A stretch of DNA of 24,441 bases, from positions 1 to 24,441 of the forward strand of contig DKQR01000061.1 of NCBI GenBank assembly GCA_002471805.1, in the 5' to 3' direction. Source of the stretch: Fidelibacterota bacterium UBA7303 (GTDB lineage: Bacteria > Fidelibacterota > Marinisomatia > Marinisomatales > UBA1611). The notes under the pieces were generated by a model. The model had not been told where the DNA came from. It saw only the letters and a list, made by a program, of their open reading frames with translations, and made no database searches. The position numbers were made by a program, and so were the translations under genes. Every line of letters begins with the position of its first letter. The stretch's first letter is position 1. Positions 7,284-16,377 of this stretch are shown in pieces.

Positions 7284-7293
7284 ACTGGTTTGG

Positions 7294-8571
7294 TTAAAAC
7301 AGGTCTTCGATGGTATGTCGAATTTTTCGAAATATTCCTTTTATGCCTTTATGCCGAGGCTTTGGAATGCGCATATGATCGTTTGCCATAAATGGCCACA
7401 GCAGTAAACCCAGGGCTGTAGCGTAAATGGGGTCTTCGGCTACATCCGTAATTCCCTCGATATTTGCCGGTTTTCCAATACGAACCTTCACATTCAGGTT
7501 GTCTTCCGCCAGAGCCATGATATTGCGGAGCTGGGCGCCTCCGCCGGTGAGTACAATGCCATAGGTCAGGGGTTCTTTGATATCCGCCCTTGATATTTCA
7601 CGGATCACCATTTGAAAAATTTCCTGCATCCGGGCCTCCACATAACTGGAAACTTCCTGCTCCGGTATGGATCGTTTTAACTGGCCTTCCTTTTCGGGAA
7701 GATCAATTTCCAATTTTTCCGAGGACATGGATGATTTTGCAGATGCATATTTGATCTTGATTTCTTCGGCTTCGTTTACGCCAATTTGGAGCATTACAGC
7801 AATATCATTGGTCACGCTGGAGGTCCCCAGCGGAATCACGGCAGAATGCCGAATAGCACTGCCATGATAAACGGCAATATTTGTGGTGGATGCTCCGATT
7901 TCTACCAGGGTTACACCCAGCTCTATCTCATCTTCTGTCAACACAGTTAAACCAGCTGCCAGGGGCTGGAATACAAGTCCATCTACCATAACACCCAGTT
8001 CTTCAACGCAGTTTACCAGATTGTTCATGGCTGTGGTAGCCGCGGTCACAAGATGCACACGTCCTTCCAGTCTCCGTCCAGTCATACCAATGGGATTTTT
8101 TATTTCTTCGATGGTGTCTACCAGGTATTCCTGGGGCAGAGTGTGCAGAATATCTCTGTCCACCGGGAGTGAAACAGCCTGGGCCAGATCCAGGACCTGG
8201 TAAGTATCCCGTTCATCGATGGGTCGTTCAATCAAAGTTCCCGGGCTGCCATTCCCACGATTCAGGGCAATGGCGGCCTGGGTGTTTAAACTGCGAATGT
8301 GTTCCCCGGTGATGGATAAAATAGCTTTTGTAATTTTTACACTGGCCATGGTTTCCGCTTCATTCATGGATGCTTCCAATTGTTCTATCAAAAGATCACG
8401 GTGAATAATTGACCCTCGTCGAATTCCGGAAGAAGGTACAGAGCCAATCCCAAGTAATTTTAAATTTTTTCTATGGCCATTGGTTTGACCAATAACACAT
8501 GTTATTGTATTGGAACCAATGTCCAGACCAGCAATGATATGTTGGTCCTGTCCGTTGCTGATGGGACTCAT
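7294..8571 (-). CDS. ftsA: Cell division protein FtsA
   Basis: An actin-fold ATPase that tethers FtsZ to the membrane and recruits later division proteins. The 425-residue protein has the phosphate-1 motif IAGLDIGSNTITCVIG near residue 13, the inserted 1C region that follows (SITGEHIRSLN), the phosphate-2 motif LVEIGASTTNIAVY, and the adenosine motif ILTGGGAQLRNI. The C-terminus (GIFRKIRHTIEDLF) is an amphipathic membrane-targeting helix. The start ATG overlaps the ftsQ stop in an ATGA and is preceded by AAGGA at a suitable distance. ftsZ follows after 24 bases. This is the canonical ftsQ-ftsA-ftsZ order. Confidence 0.97.
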   Translation of the reverse strand: MSPISNGQDQHIIAGLDIGSNTITCVIGQTNGHRKNLKLLGIGSVPSSGIRRGSIIHRDLLIEQLEASMNEAETMASVKITKAILSITGEHIRSLNTQAAIALNRGNGSPGTLIERPIDERDTYQVLDLAQAVSLPVDRDILHTLPQEYLVDTIEEIKNPIGMTGRRLEGRVHLVTAATTAMNNLVNCVEELGVMVDGLVFQPLAAGLTVLTEDEIELGVTLVEIGASTTNIAVYHGSAIRHSAVIPLGTSSVTNDIAVMLQIGVNEAEEIKIKYASAKSSMSSEKLEIDLPEKEGQLKRSIPEQEVSSYVEARMQEIFQMVIREISRADIKEPLTYGIVLTGGGAQLRNIMALAEDNLNVKVRIGKPANIEGITDVAEDPIYATALGLLLWPFMANDHMRIPKPRHKGIKGIFRKIRHTIEDLF

Positions 8572-9338
8572 GATCTGCGGTCCTTGGCAATGATCTGATT
8601 AATGTATCTCATGTCCAGGTATGAAAAGTCGGTTAATTCCTTGTTGGGTTTCAGATCAAACCTGAATTGTTTTAAAATTTCAATCTTGGTCCATAAATCT
8701 TCATTCCCCAATAAGATCTTCGTCGGTTCTTCCGCCAGAATCAATTCGATATCATTGTCCGAAACCAATCTAATCTCGGACAGGTTATCATAAAGAAAGC
8801 TGTATTCCCGGCGAAGGTGACTTAACCACTCGATGGATTCCTTTACTTTTACGGACAGCACTTTTTCGCCTGCGGGATATAATTCCGGAGCCGGATTAAA
8901 ATTGGATAGGGAAGGAACAAGGAAATCACCCATGTTTTCCATATCCGGCAAGATATAACCCTCTTCATCCAGCATGACCATGGGTTGCGTATTTAATATA
9001 GCGATGGGTGTACGCTCCATTATTTCTATCATAATTGTTCCTGGATAACGATGACTCACACGAGCCGCGAGGACATAAGGATGACTTTCCACCAATTCAG
9101 TGACACGGGTCAGATTGATTTCATCGATGGATGCGCCTATCAAATCCCCAAAGGTATTTCTATAGTTTTGCTTATCCAATATAACCGTATTGGAAAAAAC
9201 AACATTTTTAATGACCAGTGTGTTGTGGTAATCCGACCACCAGAAAGCACTCCAGATCAGGGAAAAAATCGCTGAAAATCCTAATACAGAAATAATTGCT
9301 TTAAACCAAATTATTCGTTTTTTCTTTTTAAGACGCAT
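8568..9338 (-). CDS. ftsQ: Cell division protein FtsQ/DivIB
   Basis: A single-pass membrane protein of the divisome that scaffolds FtsL and partner proteins and helps control septal wall synthesis. The 256 residues give a basic cytoplasmic start (RLKKKKR), one transmembrane helix at about 12-32, and a POTRA domain beginning LVIKNVVFSNTVILDKQNY, with SHPYVLAARVSHRYPGTIMIEIMERTPIA as the classic FtsQ core. The beta domain continues to about residue 245 (FDLKPNKELTDFSYLDMRY). The start lies 11 bases inside the end of murB, without a clear Shine-Dalgarno sequence; its own end overlaps ftsA by 4 bases. The gene is recognised by the POTRA signature and position. Confidence 0.93.
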   Translation of the reverse strand: MRLKKKKRIIWFKAIISVLGFSAIFSLIWSAFWWSDYHNTLVIKNVVFSNTVILDKQNYRNTFGDLIGASIDEINLTRVTELVESHPYVLAARVSHRYPGTIMIEIMERTPIAILNTQPMVMLDEEGYILPDMENMGDFLVPSLSNFNPAPELYPAGEKVLSVKVKESIEWLSHLRREYSFLYDNLSEIRLVSDNDIELILAEEPTKILLGNEDLWTKIEILKQFRFDLKPNKELTDFSYLDMRYINQIIAKDRRS

Positions 9339-10245
9339 GCGGATCTAGATCTTTTTGATTGAACCCGATGGTTTTTACTTCCAGATCGAGTTTTATTTTA
9401 AATTTTTTGTACACTCTTTTGCGGGCAATTCGTATCAATTCGGCAATATCCGCTGATTTGGCGTCACCGTGATTCACAAAGAAATTGGCATGATGTGTTG
9501 AAATCTCAGCCCCTCCAACTTTCGTCCCCTTCAACCCTGCCTGGTCAAGTAAATATCCCGCAGCCTGTTCCTCAGGATTTTTAAAAACGCTGCCCGCAGA
9601 ACGAAACCGCAGCGGTTGGGATGATTTGCGGCCCCTGCTGGCTTTATGGCTTCTTTCCTGTATCTGCCGCGGATCTCCCTGCTCAAGGTCAAAACGGGCC
9701 AAAAGGATAAATTCATCCTTGCTGAATGTGGAAAAACGGTATGCAAAATCAACGTCTCCATGATTCAAGGTCTCGATCTGACCGTTCATTTTCATCACAT
9801 CCACATTCACCAGATTATTGGAGATCTCGCCGCCAAAGGCTCCTGCATTCATGACCAGGGCACCGCCCAGAGTTCCCGGTACCCCAATGAGGCTTTCCAT
9901 GCCGGTCAAATTCCTATTATTACATTCCTTGACCAGCCGGCCCAGCATGACCCCTGATTCTACTGTGACCCGGCCGCCGTTAAATTCAAGGTTGGTCAGG
10001 GCTTTGGCCGGAGTAATGACAATGCCGTCAATACCCTGATCGGCAACCAGCAGATTGGATCCGGACCCGATAAAAAATGTTTGGATGCTATGCTGTGACG
10101 CAAACTTGAGAATTTTGGAAAGATCTTTCCTGTCCCTGGGAGTGACAAAAGCTGCTGCAGGGCCTCCGATCCCGTAGGTTGTGTGACGGGTCATGGGTTC
10201 ATTCTCTAATAGTGTACCCCGAACAATAGATCTCAGCTCTGCCAT
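9328..10245 (-). CDS. murB: UDP-N-acetylenolpyruvoylglucosamine reductase (MurB, type II-like)
   Basis: A FAD-dependent enzyme that reduces UDP-GlcNAc-enolpyruvate to UDP-MurNAc, the second committed step of peptidoglycan precursor synthesis. Motifs: TTYGIGGPAA and IGSGSNLLV (FAD binding), GVPGTLGGALVMNAGAFGGE, then QPLRFRSAGSVFKNP with the catalytic Ser, and AEISTHHANFFVN. The SAGSVFKNP form without a long Tyr loop fits type II MurB. The longest frame begins with TTG at 10254, but an ATG at 10245 sits 9 bases after AAAAGG (10255-10260), whereas the TTG has no room for a ribosome site, so 305 residues is preferred. It lies between murC and ftsQ, where many proteobacteria carry ddlB after murB or instead of it. 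Confidence 0.95.
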   Translation of the reverse strand: MAELRSIVRGTLLENEPMTRHTTYGIGGPAAAFVTPRDRKDLSKILKFASQHSIQTFFIGSGSNLLVADQGIDGIVITPAKALTNLEFNGGRVTVESGVMLGRLVKECNNRNLTGMESLIGVPGTLGGALVMNAGAFGGEISNNLVNVDVMKMNGQIETLNHGDVDFAYRFSTFSKDEFILLARFDLEQGDPRQIQERSHKASRGRKSSQPLRFRSAGSVFKNPEEQAAGYLLDQAGLKGTKVGGAEISTHHANFFVNHGDAKSADIAELIRIARKRVYKKFKIKLDLEVKTIGFNQKDLDPHAS

Positions 10246-10250
10246 GAATT

Positions 10251-11648
10251 TCAACCTTTTACCTCGGTTACGTTTTGTTCCAGATGACGGGCGTAAGCCT
10301 CACTGTAGCGCCAGATACTTCCAGCACCCAGGGTCAGAACAAGATCATTGGGCTGGACGATTTGATCGAGTTCTTTCACAAGGTTGTCCAAGTCAGGAAT
10401 GAAATAACACTGGTCCATACCTGTGTTTTTACATTCATTGTAGATGAGTTCTGCCGTGATTCCGGGAATGGGTTTTTCCCTTGCGGGATAGATGTCGGTT
10501 ATGAATACCACATCTGCTTTTTTCAAGGCAGCAGCGAATTCGCGGAAAAAGGCTTGCGTTCTGGTAAACAAATGAGGTTGAAACACAGCGATAATCCGCC
10601 TGTCCCAGCCGCCCTTTGCTGCTTCCAGCGTTGCATCAATTTCCGTAGGGTGATGAGCATAATCATCTACAACCATAATATTGTGATAGCATCCCTTAAT
10701 GTCAAAACGGCGTCGAACACCATTATAGGTTTTAATCCCGGTCTGGATCAAAGAAAAAGAAAGGCCCATTTCTAACCCGATTACGACGGCAGCTAAGGAG
10801 TTCAGAACATTGTGTTCGCCGGGAACATTGATCTGAATATCTCCCAGGTTTTCCTCCGCACGAAAAACAGAGTATGTAGACTGTGTGGCATCAAATCGCA
10901 GGTTTTTCGCGCGGTAGGCCGCATCCCTCGACCGTCCATAGGTGGTCATGGGCCTTTCAATTTTTGGTATTATATCCCTGATCCCAGGGGAATCTGCACA
11001 AACTATGACCTCGCCGTAAAAGGGCACAGATTGGCAGAATTGCAGAAAAGCATCCTGGAGGTCAGGCAAATCCTCGTAGCAATCCGTATGCTCGAGTTCA
11101 ATATTGGTTATCACGCCTATGGTAGGCTTCAGTGCCAGAAAACTGCGATCAAATTCATCGGCTTCAACCACAATAATGTTGCCGTCGCCCAGTTTAGAAT
11201 TTGTATCCAGGTTTTGCACCAGACCGCCAACCACGAGGGTGGGGTCCATTTTCCCATGGGATAATACAGTACCGATCATGGAAGATGTGGTGGTCTTGCC
11301 GTGTGTTCCGCCAACGGCAATACTGGTCTCCTTGACAGAAATAAGCTCACCCAGCATTTCTGCTCGTCTGATAATGGGGATACCTTTTTGACGTGCTTTA
11401 ATGATTTCCGGATTTTCAGACTGTACAGCACTGGAGTAGACCAGGACATCGGTTTCGCCCACATTTACAGGATCATGACCAATGTGAACATCAATTCCAA
11501 GATTCACTAAACGCTGTACATTGTCAGATTTTTTCACGTCGGAACCAGTAACAGTAAACCCTAGGTTTAACAGTAATTCAGCAATTCCGCTCATGCCGAT
11601 ACCGCCAATGCCTACAAAATGAACCCGGTTTATCTTACGAAATGTCAT
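10251..11648 (-). CDS. murC: UDP-N-acetylmuramate--L-alanine ligase (MurC)
   Basis: A cytoplasmic ATP-dependent ligase that adds L-Ala to UDP-MurNAc. The 465-residue protein shows the three Mur ligase domains: a Rossmann-type UDP domain (HFVGIGGIGMSGIAELLLNLG, residues 10-30), the ATP-binding loop GTHGKTT (114-120) in the central domain with VVEADEFDRSFL and NIELEHTDCY, and the C-terminal domain with FQPHLFTRT and FITDIYPAREKPIPG. The GIGGIGMSG and GTHGKTT forms are specific to MurC among Mur ligases. ATG overlaps the murG stop as ATGA, and its end nearly abuts murB. Confidence 0.98.
   Translation of the reverse strand: MTFRKINRVHFVGIGGIGMSGIAELLLNLGFTVTGSDVKKSDNVQRLVNLGIDVHIGHDPVNVGETDVLVYSSAVQSENPEIIKARQKGIPIIRRAEMLGELISVKETSIAVGGTHGKTTTSSMIGTVLSHGKMDPTLVVGGLVQNLDTNSKLGDGNIIVVEADEFDRSFLALKPTIGVITNIELEHTDCYEDLPDLQDAFLQFCQSVPFYGEVIVCADSPGIRDIIPKIERPMTTYGRSRDAAYRAKNLRFDATQSTYSVFRAEENLGDIQINVPGEHNVLNSLAAVVIGLEMGLSFSLIQTGIKTYNGVRRRFDIKGCYHNIMVVDDYAHHPTEIDATLEAAKGGWDRRIIAVFQPHLFTRTQAFFREFAAALKKADVVFITDIYPAREKPIPGITAELIYNECKNTGMDQCYFIPDLDNLVKELDQIVQPNDLVLTLGAGSIWRYSEAYARHLEQNVTEVKG
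10255..10260 (-). promoter_or_regulatory. murB ribosome binding site that decides its start
   Basis: AAAAGG on the minus strand, inside the end of murC, lies 9 bases before the ATG at 10245. It touches the alternative TTG at 10254 directly and could not serve it. Confidence 0.55.
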
Positions 11649-12745
11649 GCAGCTGCCTGAAATATTTGATCCACGATTTCTTTTGTTGCATTGGGCCGTC
11701 CCAGTGTTTTGGAAGCCGCTGCCATTTTTTCCAGTTCCGCCCGGTTATGGATCAGGTTCATGATGGAATGATGGAACTCTTGGGGTTGCAATGATTTCTG
11801 GAATAAAATTCGTGCTGCTCCCGCATTGACCAGGGCCTGGGCATTCTTGGTTTGATGGTCCGCGGCGGCAAAAGGAAAAGGTATCAGGATACTAGCTTTT
11901 CCGCACACAGTTATTTCGGCCAGTGTCAAAGCGCCACTGCGGCAAATGATCAAGTCAGCTAGGGCATAGGCGCTGTCCATATTATTAATAAAAGGTGTGA
12001 TGTGAATATGCTCATCGTTGTAATTCTTATATTTTGGATATTCCAGATCCCCGGTCTGCCATAACACCTGGAGTCCAGACCCGGTAATTTTTTCCACAAC
12101 TGCATTCATCATTTTATTTAAATAAGCTGATCCCTGGCTCCCGCCAAAAAGAAAAACAGTTTTATTTTCCGGATCTAAATTGAATTCCTTCCCGGCATCT
12201 TTTTTTATACCATCGGCAATACCCTGTCGGACTGGATTTCCGGTTAACACTGTTTCTTGATTCAGATATTTGTTGGCCTCCTCGAAGGCGACGCATATAG
12301 CTCTCGATCGTTCCGCGAACCAACGGGTCGTGACACCGGGAAAAGAATTCTGCTCTTGGAGCACGATGGGGTAAGGATCATTTTTCCTGGTAGCCATATA
12401 CAGGGGTAAGGCTGCGGCATAGCCGCCCGTGCCCACAATGATCTGTGGTAGAAAATCCTGAAACAGGGATCGGATCTTGATTATAGAGCGAATGATTCTT
12501 CCTGGAAGCAGTATATTGCGCCCCAGGCTCTGCAGGCTGATTCCTCGCTGAAACCCGCGAATTGGCAGCAGGGTATGCCACACGTCTTTTACAGGAAATA
12601 CTTTGGCTTCCAATCCAAAATTGGATCCCACATAATGGATTTTGGCATCCGGCTCCCGGCGGTGTATTTCTTCCCCAATTGCCAAAGCAGGGAAGAGATG
12701 GCCGCCTGTACCCCCGCCGGCGATCAAAATATTGCGGCTAACCAT
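11645..12745 (-). CDS. murG: UDP-GlcNAc:lipid I GlcNAc transferase (MurG)
   Basis: A membrane-associated GT-B glycosyltransferase (family GT28) that converts lipid I to lipid II on the cytoplasmic face. At 366 residues it has normal length. Motifs: GGGTGGHLFPALAIGEEI (10-27), HYVGSNFGLEAKVFP, LQEQNSFPGVTTRW with the conserved acceptor-side residues, TGNPVRQGI, FLFGGSQGSAYLN (198-210) at the start of the C-terminal domain, and CRSGALTLAEIT with PFPFAAADHQTKNA at the UDP-GlcNAc site. The ATG overlaps ftsW by 8 bases; the end overlaps murC by 4. Confidence 0.98.
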   Translation of the reverse strand: MVSRNILIAGGGTGGHLFPALAIGEEIHRREPDAKIHYVGSNFGLEAKVFPVKDVWHTLLPIRGFQRGISLQSLGRNILLPGRIIRSIIKIRSLFQDFLPQIIVGTGGYAAALPLYMATRKNDPYPIVLQEQNSFPGVTTRWFAERSRAICVAFEEANKYLNQETVLTGNPVRQGIADGIKKDAGKEFNLDPENKTVFLFGGSQGSAYLNKMMNAVVEKITGSGLQVLWQTGDLEYPKYKNYNDEHIHITPFINNMDSAYALADLIICRSGALTLAEITVCGKASILIPFPFAAADHQTKNAQALVNAGAARILFQKSLQPQEFHHSIMNLIHNRAELEKMAAASKTLGRPNATKEIVDQIFQAAA

Positions 12746-13895
12746 TTAAAATGGGGCTCCACCCGCGTTTGCTGCTGCCAACAGATCTCCTTGCTTGGGA
12801 AATATTCAAGAGAATACCAATCAAGGCCATATTTACTACCATTCCGGAACCCCCATAACTGACCATGGGCATGGGCAGGCCTGTAACCGGAAAAATACCG
12901 GTCACTACGGCAGCGTTTACAAATGCATACAGGATAAAATTGAAGGAAATACCAACCGCCAGCAGGACACCGAAATGGTCTGTACATTCTCTGGCAATTT
13001 TCAAGCCGCGGAAAAAGATTAGCAGGAACAGGGTAATTACAGGAACTGTTCCAAGAATAAAACCCAGCTCTTCGCCGATAATTGCAAAAATAAAATCGGT
13101 ATGAGGAGTAGGCAATAAATGATTTTTTTCAATACTGTTTCCAAGGCCGACGCCAAATACACCGCCATTTCCCAGGCTGATCAGGGATTGCTGAGCTTGG
13201 TAGCCCACATCCTCCAATTCTGTGAAACCAAACCAGGAAAGAATACGCTGCCGGCGGTATTCCCTAGACAAAAGAACTGGAATTCCGATGAGCAATCCGG
13301 AAGCACCTGCCAGGGATAACTGGGATACTTTTACCCCACCAACAAATAAAATGATAGTGCCCAGCATACCGATCATCGCAGCTGTACTGAAATCAGGCTG
13401 GATCACAATCAGTGTCATGATGATAGTCAATATACCTGCAGCCGGTAAAAACCCTGATTGGAAATCATACAGTTTTTCACGTTTCTTGTCCACATAATGG
13501 GCCATGTATATCAGGACTGACATGCGTGCTATGTCGGATGTCTGCAGGGAAAAGGGTCCAATGTACAACCACCGTGCCGGTTTGCTCCAGCTCAGTCCTT
13601 TTGCAAGGTAGGTTATTTTGGTTACCAACAGCAAAAGAATGGAACCGATAATCAGGTACAGGGCCACATCCTTCAGGCGGCGGTAATCCAGGGTTAGAAA
13701 TGCAAAAAGACAGAATACACCCACCAGCAGTCGTTTCAAATGGCCTTGTAAAAAAAGCATATCAGTGCGGCCATTGGAATTAGCAAATGATTCATACCAA
13801 CTGGCACTGTAAAGCATTACCGTCCCCAGTACAGTCAGAAGCCCAAAATAGATCAATAACTGACGGTCGTATCGCTGGATCAGGATATCAATCAT
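12738..13895 (-). CDS. ftsW: Septal peptidoglycan polymerase FtsW (SEDS family)
   Basis: A SEDS-family glycosyltransferase that polymerises lipid II at the division site together with FtsI. The 385 residues carry about ten transmembrane helices. Family motifs: SKPARWLYIGPFSLQTSDIARM, the large extracellular region GVFGVGLGNSIEKNHLLPTPHTDFIFAIIGEELGF, and GLPMPMVSYGGSGMVVNMALIGILLNI near the end. Division (FtsW) rather than elongation (RodA) is chosen because of its place between murD and murG in a dcw cluster. ATG overlaps the murD stop by 4 bases. Confidence 0.96.
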   Translation of the reverse strand: MIDILIQRYDRQLLIYFGLLTVLGTVMLYSASWYESFANSNGRTDMLFLQGHLKRLLVGVFCLFAFLTLDYRRLKDVALYLIIGSILLLLVTKITYLAKGLSWSKPARWLYIGPFSLQTSDIARMSVLIYMAHYVDKKREKLYDFQSGFLPAAGILTIIMTLIVIQPDFSTAAMIGMLGTIILFVGGVKVSQLSLAGASGLLIGIPVLLSREYRRQRILSWFGFTELEDVGYQAQQSLISLGNGGVFGVGLGNSIEKNHLLPTPHTDFIFAIIGEELGFILGTVPVITLFLLIFFRGLKIARECTDHFGVLLAVGISFNFILYAFVNAAVVTGIFPVTGLPMPMVSYGGSGMVVNMALIGILLNISQARRSVGSSKRGWSPILNG

Positions 13896-15274
13896 TTTTT
13901 ATTCTCCAGGTCATTGATCCAGGTCTTGAATTGCGCACCCCTTTCTTCAAAATTCTCAAATTGATCAAAACTGGCGCATCCCGGAGACAGTAACACTACG
14001 TCCCCGGGAACGGCCAGAGATTGGGCAGATGTAACTGCGGATTTAAGATCAGTTACTTGAACCGATCTCACCGCATCCCCTAATGCAGTTACAATCTCCC
14101 CGCCGGATTCTCCATAAGAGATGATTAGTCTGACATGACTTGACTCGATATGTGGAAGGAGTAGCCGGAAATCTGCACCTTTATTTTGACCCCCAAGGAT
14201 CAAAATAAGAGGCTGTTCAAAACTTTCCAGTGCCACCAGGACCGCATCCAGATTGGTGGCTTTGGAATCATTGATGTATTGTACATCATCAATAGCGGAA
14301 ACATATTCCAGGCGGTGTTCAACCCCGGGAAATGATCCCATGATTTTGGCGATGCGCTGATCAGAAATACCCATAAGGTGGGCAGCAGTAGACGCAGCAA
14401 GTATATTGGATAAATTATGAGGTCCCGGAAGAATCAAATCCTGCACTGCGATCAATGGGCTCCCGTTGGTACCATAGATACTGTTGGTTTGCAGCCGAAA
14501 AGTCATATCTGCCCGCACCATACTGAAAGGAGTCATGGTGGCCGGGTGATCCTTTAAAGCCATGGTTAGTAAAGGATCATCCATATTATAAACGATAAAA
14601 TCCTTCTTAGTCTGGTTTTCCACCATCCTCATTTTCATGGCGATATATTCATCCATGGTACCGTGGCGATTTAAGTGATCAGGTGAAATATTGGTATAGA
14701 TGGCAATCTTGGGGTGGAAATGGTGAATAAACTCCATTTGAAAACTGGATATCTCCAGGACATAAACCGTTTTGGGCTCTGGAGATTTCATTTCTTCCAG
14801 CACAGATGAAGAAAAAGGAATCCCAACATTTCCTGCCAGGGTGCCGCGAACATTCTCTGACTGGCACATTTCCACCAACACGTTTACAGTGGTGGTTTTG
14901 CCGTTTGAGCCGGTCACGGCAATGATAGGAGATTCAGTAAACCAACTGGCGAATTCTATTTCACCTACGATGGGAATATTTTTTTCCTGGGCCTGGAGTA
15001 TAATGTCTGCATCTTTTGGCACACCAGGAGAAACAATCCACAGATCTGCTTCATTAATACGATCTGAATGCATCCCTGTTTCGACACTTATATTCATTTG
15101 CATCATCTCATCGGCGCGCATATTGATATCCAGGCTGGTTCCCGGATCACTCACAAATACCCGTGCCCCGGCATAATGGGCAAGTTTTGCCGCGGCACTG
15201 CCGCTTAGCCCCAGCCCGATCACGGAGATGGATTTATCCTTGATATCGATGGTGGCTCTGTGATGAATATCCAT
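13892..15274 (-). CDS. murD: UDP-MurNAc-L-alanine--D-glutamate ligase (MurD)
   Basis: A cytoplasmic ligase that adds D-Glu to UDP-MurNAc-L-Ala. Domains in order: UDP-binding (SVIGLGLSGSAAAKLAHYAGA), central ATP domain with GSNGKTTT (from about residue 122), ISSFQMEFIHHFHPKIAIYTNISPDHLNRHGTM in short blocks, and the C-terminal domain with YINDSKATNLDAVLVAL, LILGGQNKGADF and LLSPGCASFDQFENFEERG, the last being diagnostic of MurD. Two starts are possible: GTG 15277 (GTGA overlap with mraY) or ATG 15274 (TGATG). The ATG is preferred because three other junctions here use TGATG; the difference is one residue. Length is about 460 residues. Confidence 0.97.
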   Translation of the reverse strand: MDIHHRATIDIKDKSISVIGLGLSGSAAAKLAHYAGARVFVSDPGTSLDINMRADEMMQMNISVETGMHSDRINEADLWIVSPGVPKDADIILQAQEKNIPIVGEIEFASWFTESPIIAVTGSNGKTTTVNVLVEMCQSENVRGTLAGNVGIPFSSSVLEEMKSPEPKTVYVLEISSFQMEFIHHFHPKIAIYTNISPDHLNRHGTMDEYIAMKMRMVENQTKKDFIVYNMDDPLLTMALKDHPATMTPFSMVRADMTFRLQTNSIYGTNGSPLIAVQDLILPGPHNLSNILAASTAAHLMGISDQRIAKIMGSFPGVEHRLEYVSAIDDVQYINDSKATNLDAVLVALESFEQPLILILGGQNKGADFRLLLPHIESSHVRLIISYGESGGEIVTALGDAVRSVQVTDLKSAVTSAQSLAVPGDVVLLSPGCASFDQFENFEERGAQFKTWINDLENKK

Positions 15275-16377
15275 CACCGGATCTTGAAAGTTGTTAGTGA
15301 AAACAAGGCCAATAGCAGTCCAATAATCCAGAAACGAACCACAACCTTGGTTTCTGGCCAGCCCTTTAATTCAAAATGATGATGAATTGGGGCCATGAGA
15401 AAAAACCGCTCACCTTCACCTGTCCTGGACCTTGTCCATCGAAACCAGGAAATCTGCAGCATGACAGAGAGTGTTTCCCAAACGAAAACACCACCAATAA
15501 TAAAAAGTAGCAATTCTTTTTTTAATAGAATCGCCAGGGTTCCCAGGGCTGCCCCGGCCGATAAGGAGCCAGTATCCCCCATGAATACTTCCGCAGGCGC
15601 CGTATTGAACCACAGGTAGCCTATACAGGCACCGGCCATGGCGCTGGCAAAGATGGTTAATTCACCAGCGCCGGGAAGATAAATGATATTCAGGTAATCA
15701 GAAAAATCAACGCGGCCGGAGATATAAGAAATTGCGGCAAAAACGGTGAAACAAATAGCCAGCAGCCCCGCGGCCAGGCCATCAAGTCCATCGGTTAAAT
15801 TCACTGCATTGGATGTGCCCGTAATCACCAGGATTACCATTAGCGGATACAGTATTCCCAGGTCAAATTCTACATTCTTCAGGAAAGGTACGGTGGTCTT
15901 GGTATTGAACAACTGGAATTCAGGTGTGCTCAGGATCCAATAACTCACAATGATGCCAAGAAGGATTTGTCCAGCCATTTTATACCGGGCAACGAGCCCT
16001 TTTTTCATTTTTTTTACCACTTTCAGGTAATCGTCAATAAATCCAATGAATCCCATCCAGATAACCGCAATCAGGATAATTTGAACGAAGGGGCTGTTCA
16101 ATTTGGCAAGCAAGAGGGTAGGGAGGAGTACAGCCGAAAGGATGATGACTCCTCCCATTGTAGGTGTGCCCTTCTTCTTCATGTGAGATTCGGGTCCTGT
16201 AAGACGAATTTCTTCGCCTATTTGGTGTGTGTGTAGTATGTGGATAATCCAGGGCCCGATGATGAAGCTTAATACAAGAGCTGCGATGGCCGCAGTTGCA
16301 GCTCTAAAGGTGATATATTCAAATAGATTGAAAGCGGAAAAAGAATCTTTTAAGGGTGTAAGCAGTTCGTAAAGCAT
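15274..16377 (-). CDS. mraY: Phospho-MurNAc-pentapeptide transferase (MraY)
   Basis: An integral membrane enzyme that moves phospho-MurNAc-pentapeptide from UDP to undecaprenyl phosphate, making lipid I. The 367 residues hold about ten transmembrane helices. Catalytic and binding motifs: GTPTMGG (70-76), the Asp pair D115-D116 in GFIDDYLK, NLTDGLDGLAAG with D196, FMGDTGSLSAG with D268, and the His motif APIHHHFELKGWPE (H332-H334). The ATG overlaps the murF stop by one base (TGATG). The family is strongly conserved and the call is secure. Confidence 0.98.
   Translation of the reverse strand: MLYELLTPLKDSFSAFNLFEYITFRAATAAIAALVLSFIIGPWIIHILHTHQIGEEIRLTGPESHMKKKGTPTMGGVIILSAVLLPTLLLAKLNSPFVQIILIAVIWMGFIGFIDDYLKVVKKMKKGLVARYKMAGQILLGIIVSYWILSTPEFQLFNTKTTVPFLKNVEFDLGILYPLMVILVITGTSNAVNLTDGLDGLAAGLLAICFTVFAAISYISGRVDFSDYLNIIYLPGAGELTIFASAMAGACIGYLWFNTAPAEVFMGDTGSLSAGAALGTLAILLKKELLLFIIGGVFVWETLSVMLQISWFRWTRSRTGEGERFFLMAPIHHHFELKGWPETKVVVRFWIIGLLLALFSLTTFKIR

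Noticed and set aside
10246..10254. TTG start of murB giving an overlap with murC
   Set aside because: The AAAAGG ribosome site touches this TTG with no spacing, while it stands 9 bases before the ATG at 10245.
10275..10775. Long plus-strand open frames opposite the dcw genes (for example 10275-10775 and 4027-4215 on the minus strand)
   Set aside because: They are antisense to strongly conserved genes, contain no recognisable motif and follow the codon pattern of the real gene.
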